Source: Metaphire vulgaris | Lineage: Eukaryota > Annelida > Clitellata > Crassiclitellata > Megascolecidae | NCBI GenBank assembly: GCA_018105865.1 | Contig: CM030833.1 | Location: forward strand, 9,050,881-9,114,880 | Direction of reading: 5' to 3' | DNA: 64,000 nt | Shown: positions 31,350-42,359 of the stretch, in pieces | Layout: every line of letters begins with the position of its first letter | How positions within the stretch are numbered: position 1 is the first letter of the stretch | Notes under the pieces: model-generated | Database searches by the model: none | What the model was told of the DNA's origin: nothing | What the model saw: the letters and a program-made list of their open reading frames with translations, nothing else | Position numbers and translations under genes: made by a program

Positions 31350-32960
31350 TATTACTGTTTTGGACGTCGAATAATCTGTGAGACTGACCATCGCCCATTA
31401 CTAGCGATTTTTACGAAATCTCTGGCTTCAGCACCCAAAAGACTGCAGAACATGTTGTTAAGGCTCCAAACATATGACATATATCTATGATTTCGTCGTG
31501 GGAAGGCTCTGATCCTAGCTGATGCGTTATCCAGGGCATGTGACCCCAAGACCGTGGGAACTGAGTTTACAGAGCAGATCGCATTACTTCAAACAGTTGA
31601 TGCTGAACAAATGGCAGATGTTAGAATGGTTGCTTCGGACTCTACGTTGAGATTATTTACAGCTGCAGCGGAAGATCTGAATTGTCTACGACTGAAGGAG
31701 CAAATTCTCAGAGGTTTCCCCGAAAGACTTCATGACCTGCCTGATGACCTTCGACCTTATGCGACCTTTTCCGACGAACTGAGTGTCAGTCGAGATTTAG
31801 TCTTCAAAGCAGATCGCTTGATCGTCTCTATCCACTCACGGAAGGATATATTAAACAGGATACATAAATCTCATTTCGCATTTAAAGGGTGCATCAGACG
31901 TGCTAGGGAGGCCATCTATTGGCCAGGAATGTGTGCAGAAATCAAACGAATGGTCGAGACATGTCATGTTTTAAATAAGTACAGAGACTCTGTACAGAAA
32001 GAACCTCCGCTACCCATCCAGCACCGCACCGTCCGTGGGAGATATAAGCTTTGGACATTTTCATCTTTGCAAGCCAGGGCTACCTATTGACCGTGGACCT
32101 GTTCTCAAATTTCGCAGAAGTCGATCGTCTTTTCTCGAATCAGATAACTGATATTATCAACTGCATAAGACAGCACGTTTGTCGCCACGGTCTGCCTGAA
32201 AGAATACACACCGACAATTCATCTTGCATTTCAGCGGAATTCAAACTCTTCGCTGAGAAATATGAATTCGAGCATTGCACATGTTCTCCAAATTTTCTAC
32301 AAAGTAATGGAAAAGCAGAATCTACTGTGAAAACTCTGAAAAGAATCATGAAAAAAGCAACAGAAGAAAATAGCGATCTTTATCTAGCGCTACTTGATTT
32401 CCGTAACACGCCTACCGAACAACTGGGTTTATTACTTGCTGAGGTCCTTTTTGGAAGACGAACTCGCACGAAACTACCATCTGCGATTCTGCGAAAAACT
32501 ACTATCAACTACCACCGCTGCGTCTACTAAAACTGCGCTGGAAACTGCCAAAATCAAACAAGCATTTTGCTATGATCGAAAAGCAGAGGCGAAGACTGTA
32601 TTCAAAGAAGGGCAAACTGTATGTGTACAGTTTCACCCCTAGGACAAATTCTCGAGAAAGGCTGAAGTCAAGGAAATTTCCCTTACCTCTCCTACAGCGT
32701 CCAATTCCAGATTCTTCAATTCGACTCAGAACGTCCAAACATGTCAGATTTTCGAACGAAGCCGCATCCGAATAGACGACGAATTGCAGTCACGCCAGCC
32801 AGATTCCCCAGATGGCGTTGGTGCTACGTTGCTACCAGCACGCGCTCCTCAACCACCACCTACTGAAGAACAACCGAGGAGGGCGAACCCAGGACCAAAT
32901 CAAGAGCCCTGTAAGACTCGCTCTGGACGCACCATCATAAAACCAATTAGATATAGATAG
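31350..32960 (+). pseudogene. Gypsy RNase H end, integrase and C-terminal tail
   Basis: RNase H ends with CETDHRPLLAIFTKSLASAP and ALILADALSRACD. A clean 178-codon frame (31554-32090) follows with DELSVSRDLVFKADRLIVSI, DILNRIHKSHFAFKGCIRRA and REAIYWPGMCAEIKRMVETC, the zinc-binding domain (H..H, C, with the second Cys changed: HVLNKY). The catalytic core is frameshifted: LTVDLFSNFAEVDRL (first Asp), RIHTDNSSCISAEFKLFAEK (second Asp) and FLQSNGKAESTVKTLKRIMK (Glu), so the D,D-35-E residues are still legible. The tail contains KTRSGRTIIKPIRY. Confidence 0.85.
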
Positions 32961-33093
32961 ACTTAAAGCATAGCAGCCTTTGACTGATTAACTATGATGC
33001 ATTTAGTCTGACATTATGCTGAGACATTATTTAATATTGTTTAGCACTGTTAATTAATTATTTTAGGCATCTGTCTAAATGGATAAAAGGAGA

Positions 33094-33391
33094 TGTCACG
33101 TGGTCTAGGACTGACAATATTGAGACCACGCCCGCCGTCCAGTAAGGAACATTCTAGTGACACTATAGGAATATCTTACTACTGCTTATGAGTCTACTGC
33201 TTATCAGTCTTGGTTTGGTCGTCATTTAGGTGACATTCTAATATATTTATTATTTAGGGTCATGTATTACCTGTTACTTAACTTTAATTGTGTTTAGTGT
33301 ATGTAAATGTTATCCAGTTGAGTTGAAAATAAACCTTCTTCAATCAATCAATCAATATGCTTTACTTTACTCGACGGTCTAATCCGTCACA
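33094..33391 (+). mobile_element. 3' LTR of the Gypsy element
   Basis: It starts TGTCACGTGGTC just after the purine run AAAAGGAGA and ends CCGTCACA, about 298 bp. A GAAAATAAACC stretch near 33324 fits a polyadenylation signal. No second copy is visible upstream because the 5' end of the element is missing. Confidence 0.7.
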
Positions 33392-33479
33392 GTTTAGTGT
33401 GTGCGGATTGATGAGTGCGAGTCCAGGTGTCGCAAGAAGTCAGATATTATTGCGCTGGAATCAGTCCAGCGGTGATAAG

Positions 33480-33480
<1 letters not shown>

Positions 33481-33511
<31 letters not shown>

Positions 33512-33660
33512 ACTTTACAATTTCCTAAGCGCAGTCACATAGCTAGGCGGCTAAAAACAAAGGCCTCCTTTGGACATGTAGGATAAGTGTAGGTAGGCGA
33601 GAGCCTGCTCACCGATTGTTGCGCGGCCCCTGCTCAATCGTAATGCCATCAAGTATATAC
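33481..33660 (-). mobile_element. CR1/L2-type LINE 3' end with ATT tail
   Basis: ATT units (33481-33510) followed by the reverse complement of TAGCCGCCTAGCTATGTGAC and CGCTTAGGAAATTG, the same 3' end as the plus-strand LINE at 34200-34505. It is only the untranslated end plus a few bases. Confidence 0.7.
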
Positions 33661-33703
33661 AACTGTCTTTGTGTGAAGCAATGGCTGCAGACGCCACTAT
33701 ATG

Positions 33704-34139
33704 TAGGATTGCCAGATATCTCCTTGTTCAAAGGAGGACACCAGAGGTCACAAAAAAGGGCAAAGCCGGACAAAGGAAATTGGTAGTAAAAGTCACAAAG
33801 CACACATTAAATGGCGTAGAGAGGGTTGCCCCAGCATCCGGGGCGCAAGGCATCGCGCCCCTGACAACTCTTGGTTTACAACATTGATGAGATAAAAATA
33901 TTTACAAGCAAAAAAGGTCCTCGCAATTAGGTCCTCTACTTTGTCCATTGAGCATTTATCTTCCATGATAGTGTGCAATTGTCAATTATAGCCTATAGCC
34001 AATTAGATCTAAATTCACGTCAGCAGATGATGAGAACAAAAAGCCGGACATTTTCCCATTTCAGACCAATGCCGGCCAGACGGACACAAGGCGCAAAAGG
34101 AGGACATATCCTTCTTTTGCCGGACATCCGGCAACCCTA
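33704..34139. mobile_element. hAT-like MITE (TAGG-TTGCC ends)
   Basis: Inverted ends TAGGATTGCCAGATATC and TAGGGTTGCCGGATGTC (right end, reverse complement), with AAAGGAGGACA on both arms. Flanks ACTATATG and GTTATGTG agree at only 5 of 8 bases, so the target duplication has decayed. No coding. Confidence 0.7.
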
Positions 34140-34199
34140 GTTATGTGAGTTATTTAAACTACAAAAAACTTCGTTATAACTTACTCGGTTATAACGTAT

Positions 34200-34460
34200 A
34201 CTCGGTCATAAAGTGCAGCAATCATCTGGTTGTCCCTCATCCGTTCAAGACAGCGGGGCTGAGACCGGTCTTTTCGGCGTGGCAACCCGGCATCGTGAAA
34301 TCTGCTCCCGAAGGCTGCGACAACCGAGACCTCTCAGGATCGGTTCAGACAACATTTCAAGATGCAATTGTTTAACAGTTCGTTCAATGTACAGAGCCTT
34401 TGTCTTTAGCCGCCTAGCAATGTTACTGCGCTTAGGAAATTGTAAAGTATAATTAATAAA

Positions 34461-34495
<35 letters not shown>

Positions 34496-34505
34496 CTAAT
34501 AATAA
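34200..34505 (+). pseudogene. CR1/L2-type LINE C-terminus and 3' tail
   Basis: Pieces read FKTAGLRPVFSAWQ, RHREICSRRLRQPRPL and TTFQDAIV before the stop, with frameshifts, then the 3' end TTTAGCCGCCTAGCAATG and an ATA/AAT tail (34451-34511). Confidence 0.7.
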
Positions 34506-34739
34506 TAATAGTCAATGCTCTCCTTCTGATAATTTCCAATGTTCACGATTCTAAGCATCTGCCTGCCAACTCATTCTCCCTGCGGCACCTATTCATTCAG
34601 TCGTCTTAACTAAATTGATATGGTCTCATTCTGTGAATTTAGGTTTAGGATCATCTTTAGTTTAAACTAACTCTCATTCTGTGAAAGCATAAAAGCATCT
34701 GACCTATTCACCAACCCCCAACCACTCACCACCAACCAC

Positions 34740-35440
34740 CCGTGCTATCTGACCTACTCAGCAAACACGCTCCAATCTTCAGACGACTCATTTCATCTCT
34801 CAGTAACAAATCCTGGCACATCACTTTCACCAATGCCTTCAAATCATTTCGCAGACGTTTTGAAAGAACTCACAATAGAACATACTCTCCATCTCCAAGC
34901 GTCCTTCAAAACCTTCGCTCCGCAACAAAGCGCTATACCATAGCCTCCTCATAGCTGCCAAAGAGAAATACTACTTTAGCATCATTTCAACAAACGGCTT
35001 CAATACACAGAAACTCTGAACAACTATAAATAATCTATTCCGCCGCAAACATACAAAGCGGCTCCATTTCCGTGTCACAGCGCGCCGAATCGTTCGCTAA
35101 TTTCTCCGGAAAAATCTCCAAGATTCGTAACAACCCTACGTCGACTATGACTGATCAAACTCCTTCTCTTCATCACCCATCTCCGTCAAAACCTCCGTGC
35201 AATTTCTCCAGCTTGAATCCTGCAACTGGGAAAGCGCTATACCATAGCCTCCTCATAGCTGCCAAGGAGAAATACTACTTTAGCATCATTTCAACAAACG
35301 GCTTCCATACACAGAAACTCTGAACAACTATAAATAATCTATTCCGCCGCAAACATACAAAGCGGCTCCATTTCCGTGTCACAGCCTCCTCCTCCACCCT
35401 CCTCTTCTTTCCAAATAAACAATGCGATCATGACTCCATA
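34740..35440 (+). pseudogene. CR1/L2-type LINE linker region with internal duplication
   Basis: The plus strand reads LSDLLSKHAPIFRRLISSLS, KSFRRRFERTHNRTYSPS and AAKEKYYFSIISTNGFNTQK, the linker between endonuclease and reverse transcriptase in CR1/L2 LINEs. A roughly 155-bp segment at 34927-35081 is repeated almost exactly at 35231-35385 (304-bp period). The element resumes at 36236 after MITE and tail insertions. Confidence 0.75.
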
Positions 35441-35448
35441 TGCATACC

Positions 35449-35642
35449 CAGTGGCGTAGCCACGGTGAGAGGGGTTGGGGTCAAAACCCCCCTTGGGCGG
35501 CGAAATTTTAAAAAAATGTATTTCCATGCAATTTTTATTTTTTGAGGCGCTTTTTTGGCGATTTTAGGGTGAAAACCCCCTTGGCGGTTATCGACGAAAT
35601 TTTTTTAAACCCCCCCTTCCGGAAATCCTGGCTACGCCACTG
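35449..35642. mobile_element. 194-bp hAT MITE
   Basis: Ends CAGTGGCGTAGCCA and (right, reverse complement) CAGTGGCGTAGCCAGGAT, exact 8-bp duplication TGCATACC at 35441-35448 and 35643-35650. C-rich and G-rich inner parts, no coding. It sits in LINE-derived sequence. Confidence 0.9.
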
Positions 35643-35684
35643 TGCATACCCACCTCTCTATTTGACCATTATGCCGCATTCATA

Positions 35685-36215
35685 ATAATAATAATGTGAT
35701 TTAAGTGGTTTAGGAGGCAAACTTAGGGTTGCCAGATCTCCCATATTTTACGGGAGGCTCCCGTATTTCAGCCCCAGTCTCCCGCCTCCCGGACGGATGC
35801 CACGCGGAAGACAATCTCTCGTATTTGGCTAGGTCGATAGACTTCATTGAGACGCAGTTTAAAATCGAAACAATACTAAATTTTCTGGCGTGATAAAACG
35901 TCAAATAAAAGTCATTAGTACAGACAGTACAGTACTTGTTTCATATTAGTACAGTATCAAAACAAGATAATAGAGGCTCTGAGGCAGGCAGCAATGCCCC
36001 ACTGCTTATTACTTACTTTAACGGCAGGAATAGGAACTTAGAAAGTTAGGACTCGTTAGGAGGTCTATGATAATAATATTATTATAATTAGCCTATAACT
36101 TGTTTGTGATATTAATTCACTACATACAGATGATGCAGTGCATTTAACAGTGTTTTATACTGCTTTTTCCTAGTCTATGCTCTATAGCAATGACGCAGCC
36201 GAAGGCTGTGTGAAA
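35685..36215. mobile_element. LINE 3' tail (minus) split by repeat family C
   Basis: AATGTGATTTAAGTGGTTTA at 35693 and GTGTGAAAACCAAC at 36208 are the two parts of the LINE 3' end seen whole at 51100-51160. Between them, from 35724, is a family-C element starting TAGGGTTGCCAGATCTCC with CCCGTATTT repeats; its first 210 bases match 54314-54530 closely. The right boundary of family C is uncertain. Confidence 0.6.
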
Positions 36216-36235
36216 ACCAACTATTGATAAAAAAT

Positions 36236-36921
36236 TCTACTCGAGCGAGTCTCCTTCAGGTTCGGTATATCTGACAAAGTTCGTCACTGGTTCAAATCTT
36301 AGCTAGTCTCGTTCCTTCCAAGTTTCATGTCTCAGCCAAATCTCATCGTCTCATAGCGTAAATGCCGGAGTGTCTCAAGAATCCGTCCTTGGGCCGGTAT
36401 TGCTCAGTCTCTATACTACGTCACTATCATCCTTAATCAACTCCATCAACCACAATCACCAACTCTATGCCGATGGCGCTCAGCTATTCCTTTTCTTTTC
36501 ACCATTTCCATTCGACACATCAATCACTGCATTTGAATCAGCATTCTCGTTTATTTCTTCATGTCTGTCATCTAACCTTCTTGGTCTCAATCTATCCAAG
36601 ACAGAATTCCTTTTAATAGGACAACCCCAACAGGTCCAAAAAATTGACAGTCTCAAGCTAGTTTTGGCTCTAAATACCACAATAACACCCGCTCAACCTG
36701 CTAAAAATCTCGGTTTCAAATTTGATTCATCCCTAAATTTCGAATCACAAATCTGTCAACTTTCAAAAACCTGCTATATGCCCATATTCGTGATCGACGT
36801 TGCCTTCGTCCTTGCCTTGATTCCAAAACCGCCCCCACAATCGCCACTTCAATAGTCCATTCGAAACTAGATTACTGCAATTCACACAGGCTTACTTAGC
36901 CTCCTAAACCACTTAAAATCA

Positions 36922-37015
<94 letters not shown>

Positions 37016-37165
37016 TCCTTCTACTATAGTTTTTCAAAAACCTCCATCAACAAATTACAATCAATTCAAAACGCGCTAGCCCAAGCAGTTACCAAATCGC
37101 CAGAGTTCTGCCATATCTCACCGATACTGAAGTCACTGCACTGGCTTAGAATATCCGAACACATC
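36236..37165 (+). pseudogene. CR1/L2-type LINE reverse transcriptase, interrupted
   Basis: Coding reads FRFGISDKVRHWFKS, then SQESVLGPVLLSLYTTSLSS, HQLYADGAQLFLFF (the catalytic YADD box has become YADG), LLGLNLSKTEFLLIGQPQQV, KNLGFKFDSSLNFESQICQL and IVHSKLDYCNS. There a 130-bp LINE tail with an ATT run is inserted (about 36880-37012). The frame resumes with FYYSFSKTSINKLQSIQNAL and SPILKSLHWLRISEHI. Other stops are present and the enzyme is inactive. Confidence 0.8.
36880..37012 (+). mobile_element. Inserted LINE 3' tail with long ATT run
   Basis: CACAGGCTTACTTAGCCTCC and CACTTAAAATCAC followed by about 85 bases of ATT. The same 3' end occurs on the minus strand at 51100-51160 and at 35693. 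It is a severely 5'-truncated LINE insertion in the codon region LDYCNS|FYYS. Confidence 0.8.
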
Positions 37166-37465
37166 TAGTCATCATCATCATCTTCACTTTCTGCCTGCAT
37201 GGCGGCAATAGTTAGATACGAAACATTTCCACGTCGCTGGATCTTGCGCTAATCTGCATCTTTCAACAATCGACATGTTCTTTGCTTATGATCTTCTTTG
37301 ATATTATCATTCCCTCTTCTTTCCCGGTCTTCCTCTCCCTATGTCTCCTTCTATTTTGTGCTTATGCAGTGCTTTGTAGGCCCATCTATTGTTGTCCATT
37401 CTTCTAACATGTCCAAACCAATTTAATCTCCTTTTGCGTACTTTATCGATAACACTGGTCTACAT
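37165..37465 (-). pseudogene. APE-type LINE C-terminal fragment with ATC tail
   Basis: The minus strand reads IDKVRKRRLNWFGHVRRMDN followed by RRRHREREDRERRG, matching the WFGHVxRM...GRPxxTW ending of the LINE clade seen at 47068-49722 and 57553-62165. An ATC run at 37169-37181 is the 3' tail. Confidence 0.7.
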
Positions 37466-37639
37466 TTTAAAAAAAAAATTCTGCTGACTTAAGTATTTTT
37501 GCTGATTTTACCCAATTGAGAGGTGCTGATTCCAGATATGAAGTCAAAATTATGCAATACGTCAAATTTTTTTCGCAAATGAGGAATGCTTAATTAAAGG
37601 TGTTAAAGTCAAACATAAGGAAAATAGGAAATTCTGAAG

Positions 37640-38800
37640 AACCGATAACACGTAATATTTTTATTCAGCCAAAAAATGAGTCTGTCTTCTAACCAAGAGA
37701 GCAATAAAAGCAATAGCTAGTTGCTTAAATTTAAGTTTTGAGAAAGGAATCTTCTCTTTTTGGATGCTCCGGTATAGTTATGGTCACAGTTGTCACGCTG
37801 TAAACACCAGCAGTAGTCTGCCACAATATTTGAGTTCTATCTGCCTTGATATCTATGTTCCATGGTCGTGATGTCTTGATGGAAGCATTCTCCTTGTTCT
37901 TCACTCATAGCTCCAAGATTTGAAGTTCAGGTAGCTATGAAGGAAATGCAACTTGTTGCTCCCAGTCTTCGAAAAGCAATCTTCGAATTTTGAACTGAAA
38001 GGTCATAATTCTCGACTCTTAAGTTGCCAAGTAAGTCAGTAATCAGGTCGTAAAAGCATCTTGTCTACAACTATAACATCCCATTGATTCAATAAGTCCT
38101 TTGATGTTGATGCAGTATACAAACTCCTCCTCCATATGGAAATATTTCAAAAGATCATTCTCTCTGCCATGATACATAAGCGTGGTTCCTGGAGCCAACA
38201 CTGAACAGGTTCTTTTTCTTCAGTCTTGAACCCAGTAACTCTGCTGACGACTTCGGCAGATCTAGATCTCATATAAGGTCTTACAACTCAGCTTGGTTGA
38301 ATGTTTGGTGCATTCCAGCGTCAACTCCATGAAATCTTCACCATTCAACTGTTGACTGACTAAATTTATCGTTGTCAGAAACACCCAAAGTAGTGCAAAT
38401 AGGTACAGGAACTACGTCAAGTGAGCAACTGGTCTCAGAGCAGAGGGGTGATTTGGGTACTGGTTGGAAGATTTTGTCTTTGTGGACATGCCTGAAATAT
38501 TTACCAGGCAGAAGTAGCAGTTATCAACATGCATGGTTTCGAGGCTCTCCACACCATTGGAACTCCAAAGCTAAGACCAGAGAAAGCTAAGACAGAGAAA
38601 AACTCTGACCTTTAGTCACATTATGAACTGTCTGAGGCTTTCAACAAATGTCCTGCATTTATGCGGTGCCCAAGGTTTTCCTGGTCACCCAATTTAACTG
38701 CGAAATATGCATGATAAGCTTTATTTCAAACACCTCTCTCCTTTGTTTAGGTGCTGTAAAACAACCACAAATGTAGCAAAATTTGTCAGGATCATTCCTG
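37640..38800 (-). pseudogene. Decayed member of the CYFC / GERFHQDI invertebrate family (copy 1)
   Basis: Minus-strand pieces, in order: DPDKFCYICGCFTAPKQRRE, GKPWAPHKCRTFVESLRQF, SSNGVESLETMHVDNCYFCL, NQYPNHPSALRPVAH, and near the end LGAMSEEQGECFHQDITTME, HRYQGR and NSNIVADYCWCLQRDNC. These match, from memory, a widespread but poorly characterised family of invertebrate proteins with paired CxxC motifs and a C-terminal EEQGERFHQDI...RYQGRW...ADYCW block. Its multi-copy scatter suggests TE association. The frame is broken throughout and much of the middle is missing. Function is unknown to me. A second, divergent copy is at 42360-43760. Confidence 0.7.
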
Positions 38801-39249
38801 CACTACCCACGAAGTGTTCAAGTGCTGGTTTACATATTCTACAGAAAACTAGTTAAAATAGTTACATTTGCTGCAACTTGTAAGCCACATGAACGACTGA
38901 ATGCTGCCGTCGGTTTCACGCTGCTTATATAGGCCTATATCCATAAAATGCTGACGTCTGCAGTTTAAAACTGCCTATTAAACTGTTGTGTTATTAAATA
39001 GTTATGTCCACTGCATATTAAGCATAGCTTTTTGCACATCCTTATCTTTTTGCATATTCAATATAGCTAAAGAATTATTATGCATAATGCCATGTTATTA
39101 CTGTAAACAGTAAATCAGTAAACAGCGTTTTGCGGGAAAACTGGACGTGATGGGAGGAAATGGGTGCGATTTTTGGATTCAGCACACCAAAATACATAAA
39201 GATCACATGTTGTCTTCAAGTCAGCAAAATTGATGTAGACCAGTGTAAT
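38801..39249. other. No recognised feature
   Basis: No coding or repeat structure recognised. The part nearest 38820 may be the 5' end of the decayed gene to its left (minus strand). Confidence 0.4.
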
Positions 39250-39756
39250 CTGGGGTGGGGCCCGTACCGGGCCGGGCGCCTCGGTACGGGCTACGGGCCT
39301 CGAGGTACGGGCTACGGGCGCAAATGTACGGGCTACGGGCCTTGTACGGGCCGGGCGCTAACAATATTTCTTTAATAAATTCAAGTTTATATTTGTTTAG
39401 TCTTGCCTTTTTCCTCCTCTTTTCCTAACAGCAACAAAATATTAATGTTCTATTGACAATTATATATACAATAGCTACAACTAAGCTGTGCTACAACTAA
39501 GCTGTAATAAAAATTTTAATTAGGGATCAGCTAAGAAAATAATTTTTAAAATATAATTAATGAAAATTATTTGATTTTGAGTTTACAAACGAATATTGTA
39601 TTTAATATCCTGTTAGCAGATTATACTTTTATTAAATTACCTTGCAGCCCCGCCCGTACCTCGGGCCGGGCGGCAAGGTACGGGCTACGGGCTACGGGCC
39701 GGGCGGGCCTCAAAGCTCGGGCCTCGGGCTCGGGCTCGGGCCGGGCCCCACCCCAG
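39250..39756. mobile_element. hAT-like MITE with GGGCTACGGGC minisatellites
   Basis: Inverted ends CTGGGGTGGGGCCCG are followed inward by arrays of TACGGGCTACGGGC (39265-39358) and GGGCTCGGGCCGGGC (39650-39745). The interior is AT-rich. Flanking 8-mers AGTGTAAT and TCGATAAT match only in part, so the target duplication is weak. Confidence 0.7.
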
Positions 39757-40110
39757 TCGATAATTGTTTCTGTGGCTCCTGTCTGTTGCCTGATGTCTTC
39801 ATTTCTCAATTTTTTATATTTGCTTACTCCCATTATTTTTCTTAGACAGCTCATCTCTGCAGCCATTAAAATTTTTTCGTCTGATTTTTTATTACCCAAG
39901 TTTCCGATCCATATAAAATCTGAGGTATTACTAATGTATTGTGCAATTTCAGCTTTGTATTCATTGTTAAGCTTTTGTTCCTCCATAGTGTTCTCATTCT
40001 TCCCATTGTTTGTAATCCTCTGCTTATTTTAATGTTCACGTTCTCTGTGTGAACACATCCAGTACAAGATAATAATGAATACCGGTACATACAGTTCATT
40101 TCATTCATTG
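39757..40110 (-). pseudogene. APE-type LINE RT C-terminal fragment
   Basis: Minus-strand frames read RGLQTMGRMRTLWRNKSLTM, KLKLHNTLVIPQILYGSETW and MSCLRKIMGVSKYKKLRNED. YGSETW followed by R.I.GVSK...RN marks the same LINE clade as 57553-62165. It is truncated at both ends; the MITE at 39250-39756 lies on its 3' side. Confidence 0.75.
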
Positions 40111-40124
40111 AAACCGGTCTATCT

Positions 40125-40345
40125 GCGAAAGCTCTTAACGCCTCTGCCTTCTGGACCTACACGATTGTCATCTTATCTCTCACTTTCAAGCCCGTTAATT
40201 AAATCAGTCATCTCTCAAAATGTGCAACCGAACTTTCTCATTTGCTGTACCAGGACGTTGAAACTCTATTCCAGCATTCCCCCGTAACCTACGACCTGGT
40301 CAAACAAGCTCTGAATCGTCATTTCCTTTAATTCCTTAACTACCT
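40125..40345 (+). pseudogene. CR1/L2-type LINE C-terminal fragment (weak)
   Basis: Two plus frames together read SPLIKSVISQNVQPNFL, then in another frame FSFAVPGRWNSIPAFP and LRPGQTSSESS, like the AVPxLWNSIPxxLR end of L2-type LINEs. Decayed. Confidence 0.45.
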
Positions 40346-40410
40346 CCACTAGCATTTACGTTTAAACATAGAACCTTCCGCTTCTAAAAGTAATTTCTTC
40401 CGTAGCTATG

Positions 40411-40918
40411 TGCCGTCACATCCGGCACAGTTGTTTGTTCCTATTTAGCATATATAACTAATTATGCGTTAGTGCCGTATGGTCAGAGGGCAATAAAAAA
40501 CCGATGACAGGCGAAGCGGTGATCATGGGCCATTAGGGGCGGCCGCCAACTTCGCCAAAGAGCAGAGGAAGCAGGGGAGACGGGCGTGAGCCGAGCAGCG
40601 GGAAACTGGGAGATTATAGGCCTACAAGAAATTGTAGACAAAATTTGGGGCGTTTTCTTCTCGGTTTTTCGGCAAGATGTCTCGTAAGTTTGTCTTCCGT
40701 TGTGGTGGACGGAAGGTGGAGAAACGAGGGGAACTGTGTATCATATATAAATAAAAGGTCGTTACAGCTTCGCCTGGTGAAGGTTAAATTGGGAGAAGTT
40801 GAGTAAGTTTAGATAACAGTATAGATAACTTTGTATTTGATTAATCTGATTTTATTGTTTCAATAAATTATATTGCTTTGTATTTGTATGGTTTCGCTGT
40901 TGATGATCAAAGAAACAC
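40411..40918 (+). mobile_element. LTR-like segment (candidate solo LTR)
   Basis: It begins TGTGCCGTCACATCCGGCAC and could end at AAAGAAACACA. Inside are a TATATAAATAAAAGG box and a CAATAAATTATATTG signal, in promoter-to-polyadenylation order. No target duplication was found and there is no second copy in the window, so the call is tentative. Confidence 0.35.
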
Positions 40919-40954
40919 ATTGTTTATTATATATATATATATATATATCATATT

Positions 40955-41598
40955 AATCATATTAAAATCCTTATCTGTATGTCTCTTTGTCTGTTACCTT
41001 CAAGCGTTCTGATTGGTTGACTATTGGTAGACGGTTTAGACCGTTTAGTCCTTACGTCGCGATGCGTTGGTGGGCGAGCGTTGACTATTGGTAGACGGTT
41101 TAGTCCTTACGTCGCGATGCGTTGGTGGGCGATGTTCGAAGACAACGTTGCTATTGGTAACAATTGTTCGTAGTTTAGCACGGCTTAGTCGAGTCATTGC
41201 AGCGTGAGAGGGGTGGGCGTGCGACGACGTTGCTATTGGTAACAATTGTTCGTAGTTTAACACGGTTTAGTCGAGTCATTGCAGCGTCAGAGGGCTGGGC
41301 GTGCGACGACGTTGCTATTGGTAACAATTGTTCGCAGCCTGAGGTAGTTGCGCAATTTTAACGTACATTTTAGCGTACACAAAAAATACGTGTACAGCGT
41401 CACAAATGGCCACAGTTGCGTGATTTTAACGTACATAGGCCTAATTATTACGTGGCGCAGAGCTTGGTTAGGTGGCGATCATTGAAATGTTGTTCAGCAT
41501 GAATTCAATGATTGGGTATTAGGTATAGGTATTGGATTAGTATTAGCCTATCCTGCACTGCGAGCGAAGCGAGCGCGAGCGAAGCGAGCATCTTTCTA
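40955..41598 (+). mobile_element. Repeat family B, copy 4
   Basis: It runs from TATTAAAATCCTTATCTGTA through TCTGATTGGTTGACTATTGG (duplicated block at 41006-41130) and AACAATTGTTCGTAG blocks (three times) to GCGAGCGAAGCGAGCATC and TTTCTAGT. TA microsatellites lie on both sides (40927-40949 and 41600-41622). Confidence 0.75.
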
Positions 41599-41630
41599 GT
41601 ATATATATATATATATATATATATTATATG

Positions 41631-41828
41631 CAGTGGCGTCGAGAGGGGGTGCGGACCGCACCGGGTGACACCATCTAGGGGGTGACACCAAGCAAGGATG
41701 ACCTTTTTTTGCTTGTCACGGTATTTGAGAAAGGACAAATAAGAAAGATTTAGAAGAGGTCCCAAGTCTAAATGGGTGACACCACGATTTTACCGCACTG
41801 GGTGACACCAACCCTAGCGACGCCACTG
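41631..41828. mobile_element. 198-bp hAT MITE
   Basis: Ends CAGTGGCGTCGAGAGG and (right, reverse complement) CAGTGGCGTCGCTAGGG; exact 8-bp duplication ATTATATG at 41623-41630 and 41829-41836. It contains GGGTGACACCA repeats and no coding. Confidence 0.9.
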
Positions 41829-41879
41829 ATTATATGCATTAAACTATTGCCTGGCATCCAGTGTTTAATCTAGACTCCT

Positions 41880-41995
41880 GGACCAGGGAGGACTGGCCTG
41901 GAATGACATGGTCCTTTGCGGATGGATTTGAAGTACCATCGATTGATACCCTTGGGTATTAGATTTGGTTCTATAGAAGTGCATAACACTACGTA
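41880..41995 (+). repeat. Dispersed repeat; empty-site counterpart of the Mutator-like insertion
   Basis: GGATTTGAAGTACCATCGAT through CTATAGAAGTGCATAAC matches 9355-9409 joined directly to 12550-12575. In this copy nothing is inserted between TATAGAAG and TGCATAAC. Confidence 0.75.
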
Positions 41996-42359
41996 ACAAT
42001 AAAAATATTTTTGTTTGTTCCTGGGTTCATAGCTTGTTTTTCTAGTCCCTTATGCCTAAACTAACTAGAAAACAGTTGTTGTTCCAAACTGAATTTGCTT
42101 TTGGGGTCAGGGCAATGATATTTTGAAATTAATGTATTATAGAAAACATTCTCGGTTCACATTCAAAGCTGAGCAGACATACTTATTATTCTGGAACATT
42201 GCAAGCTGTCCATAAGTTTTTAGATCTGAACAGAATTTTCTATAACCTTCTGGAATCTTCTAGAACTCTGTTGCACTTTGTGGGAGCTTTCAGTTGCATC
42301 TATAGACTTTTAAAGGTGCCAACGTACTAGTGTATCTTGTTGCTGAGTAAGCGAATAGT
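41996..42359. other. No recognised gene; possible 5' region of the next pseudogene
   Basis: AT-rich, with TTCTGGAATCTTCTAGAACTC near 42250. There are no domains or repeats that I can name. Confidence 0.4.

Larger units (their letters stand above)
27571..33391 (+). mobile_element. Ty3/Gypsy retrotransposon, 5'-truncated, dead, with LINE insertion
   Basis: Domains appear in the standard order: gag with zinc knuckle, protease-like stretch, reverse transcriptase, RNase H, integrase, polypurine run and 3' LTR. The 5' LTR and the start of gag are missing, replaced by LINE sequence left of 27571. A minus-strand LINE splits the reverse transcriptase at 29089-30538. Stops and frameshifts occur in every domain. 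Confidence 0.85.

Noticed and set aside
39160..39375. Gly/Tyr/Arg-rich protein
   Set aside because: Translation of the GGGCTACGGGC minisatellite in a MITE arm.
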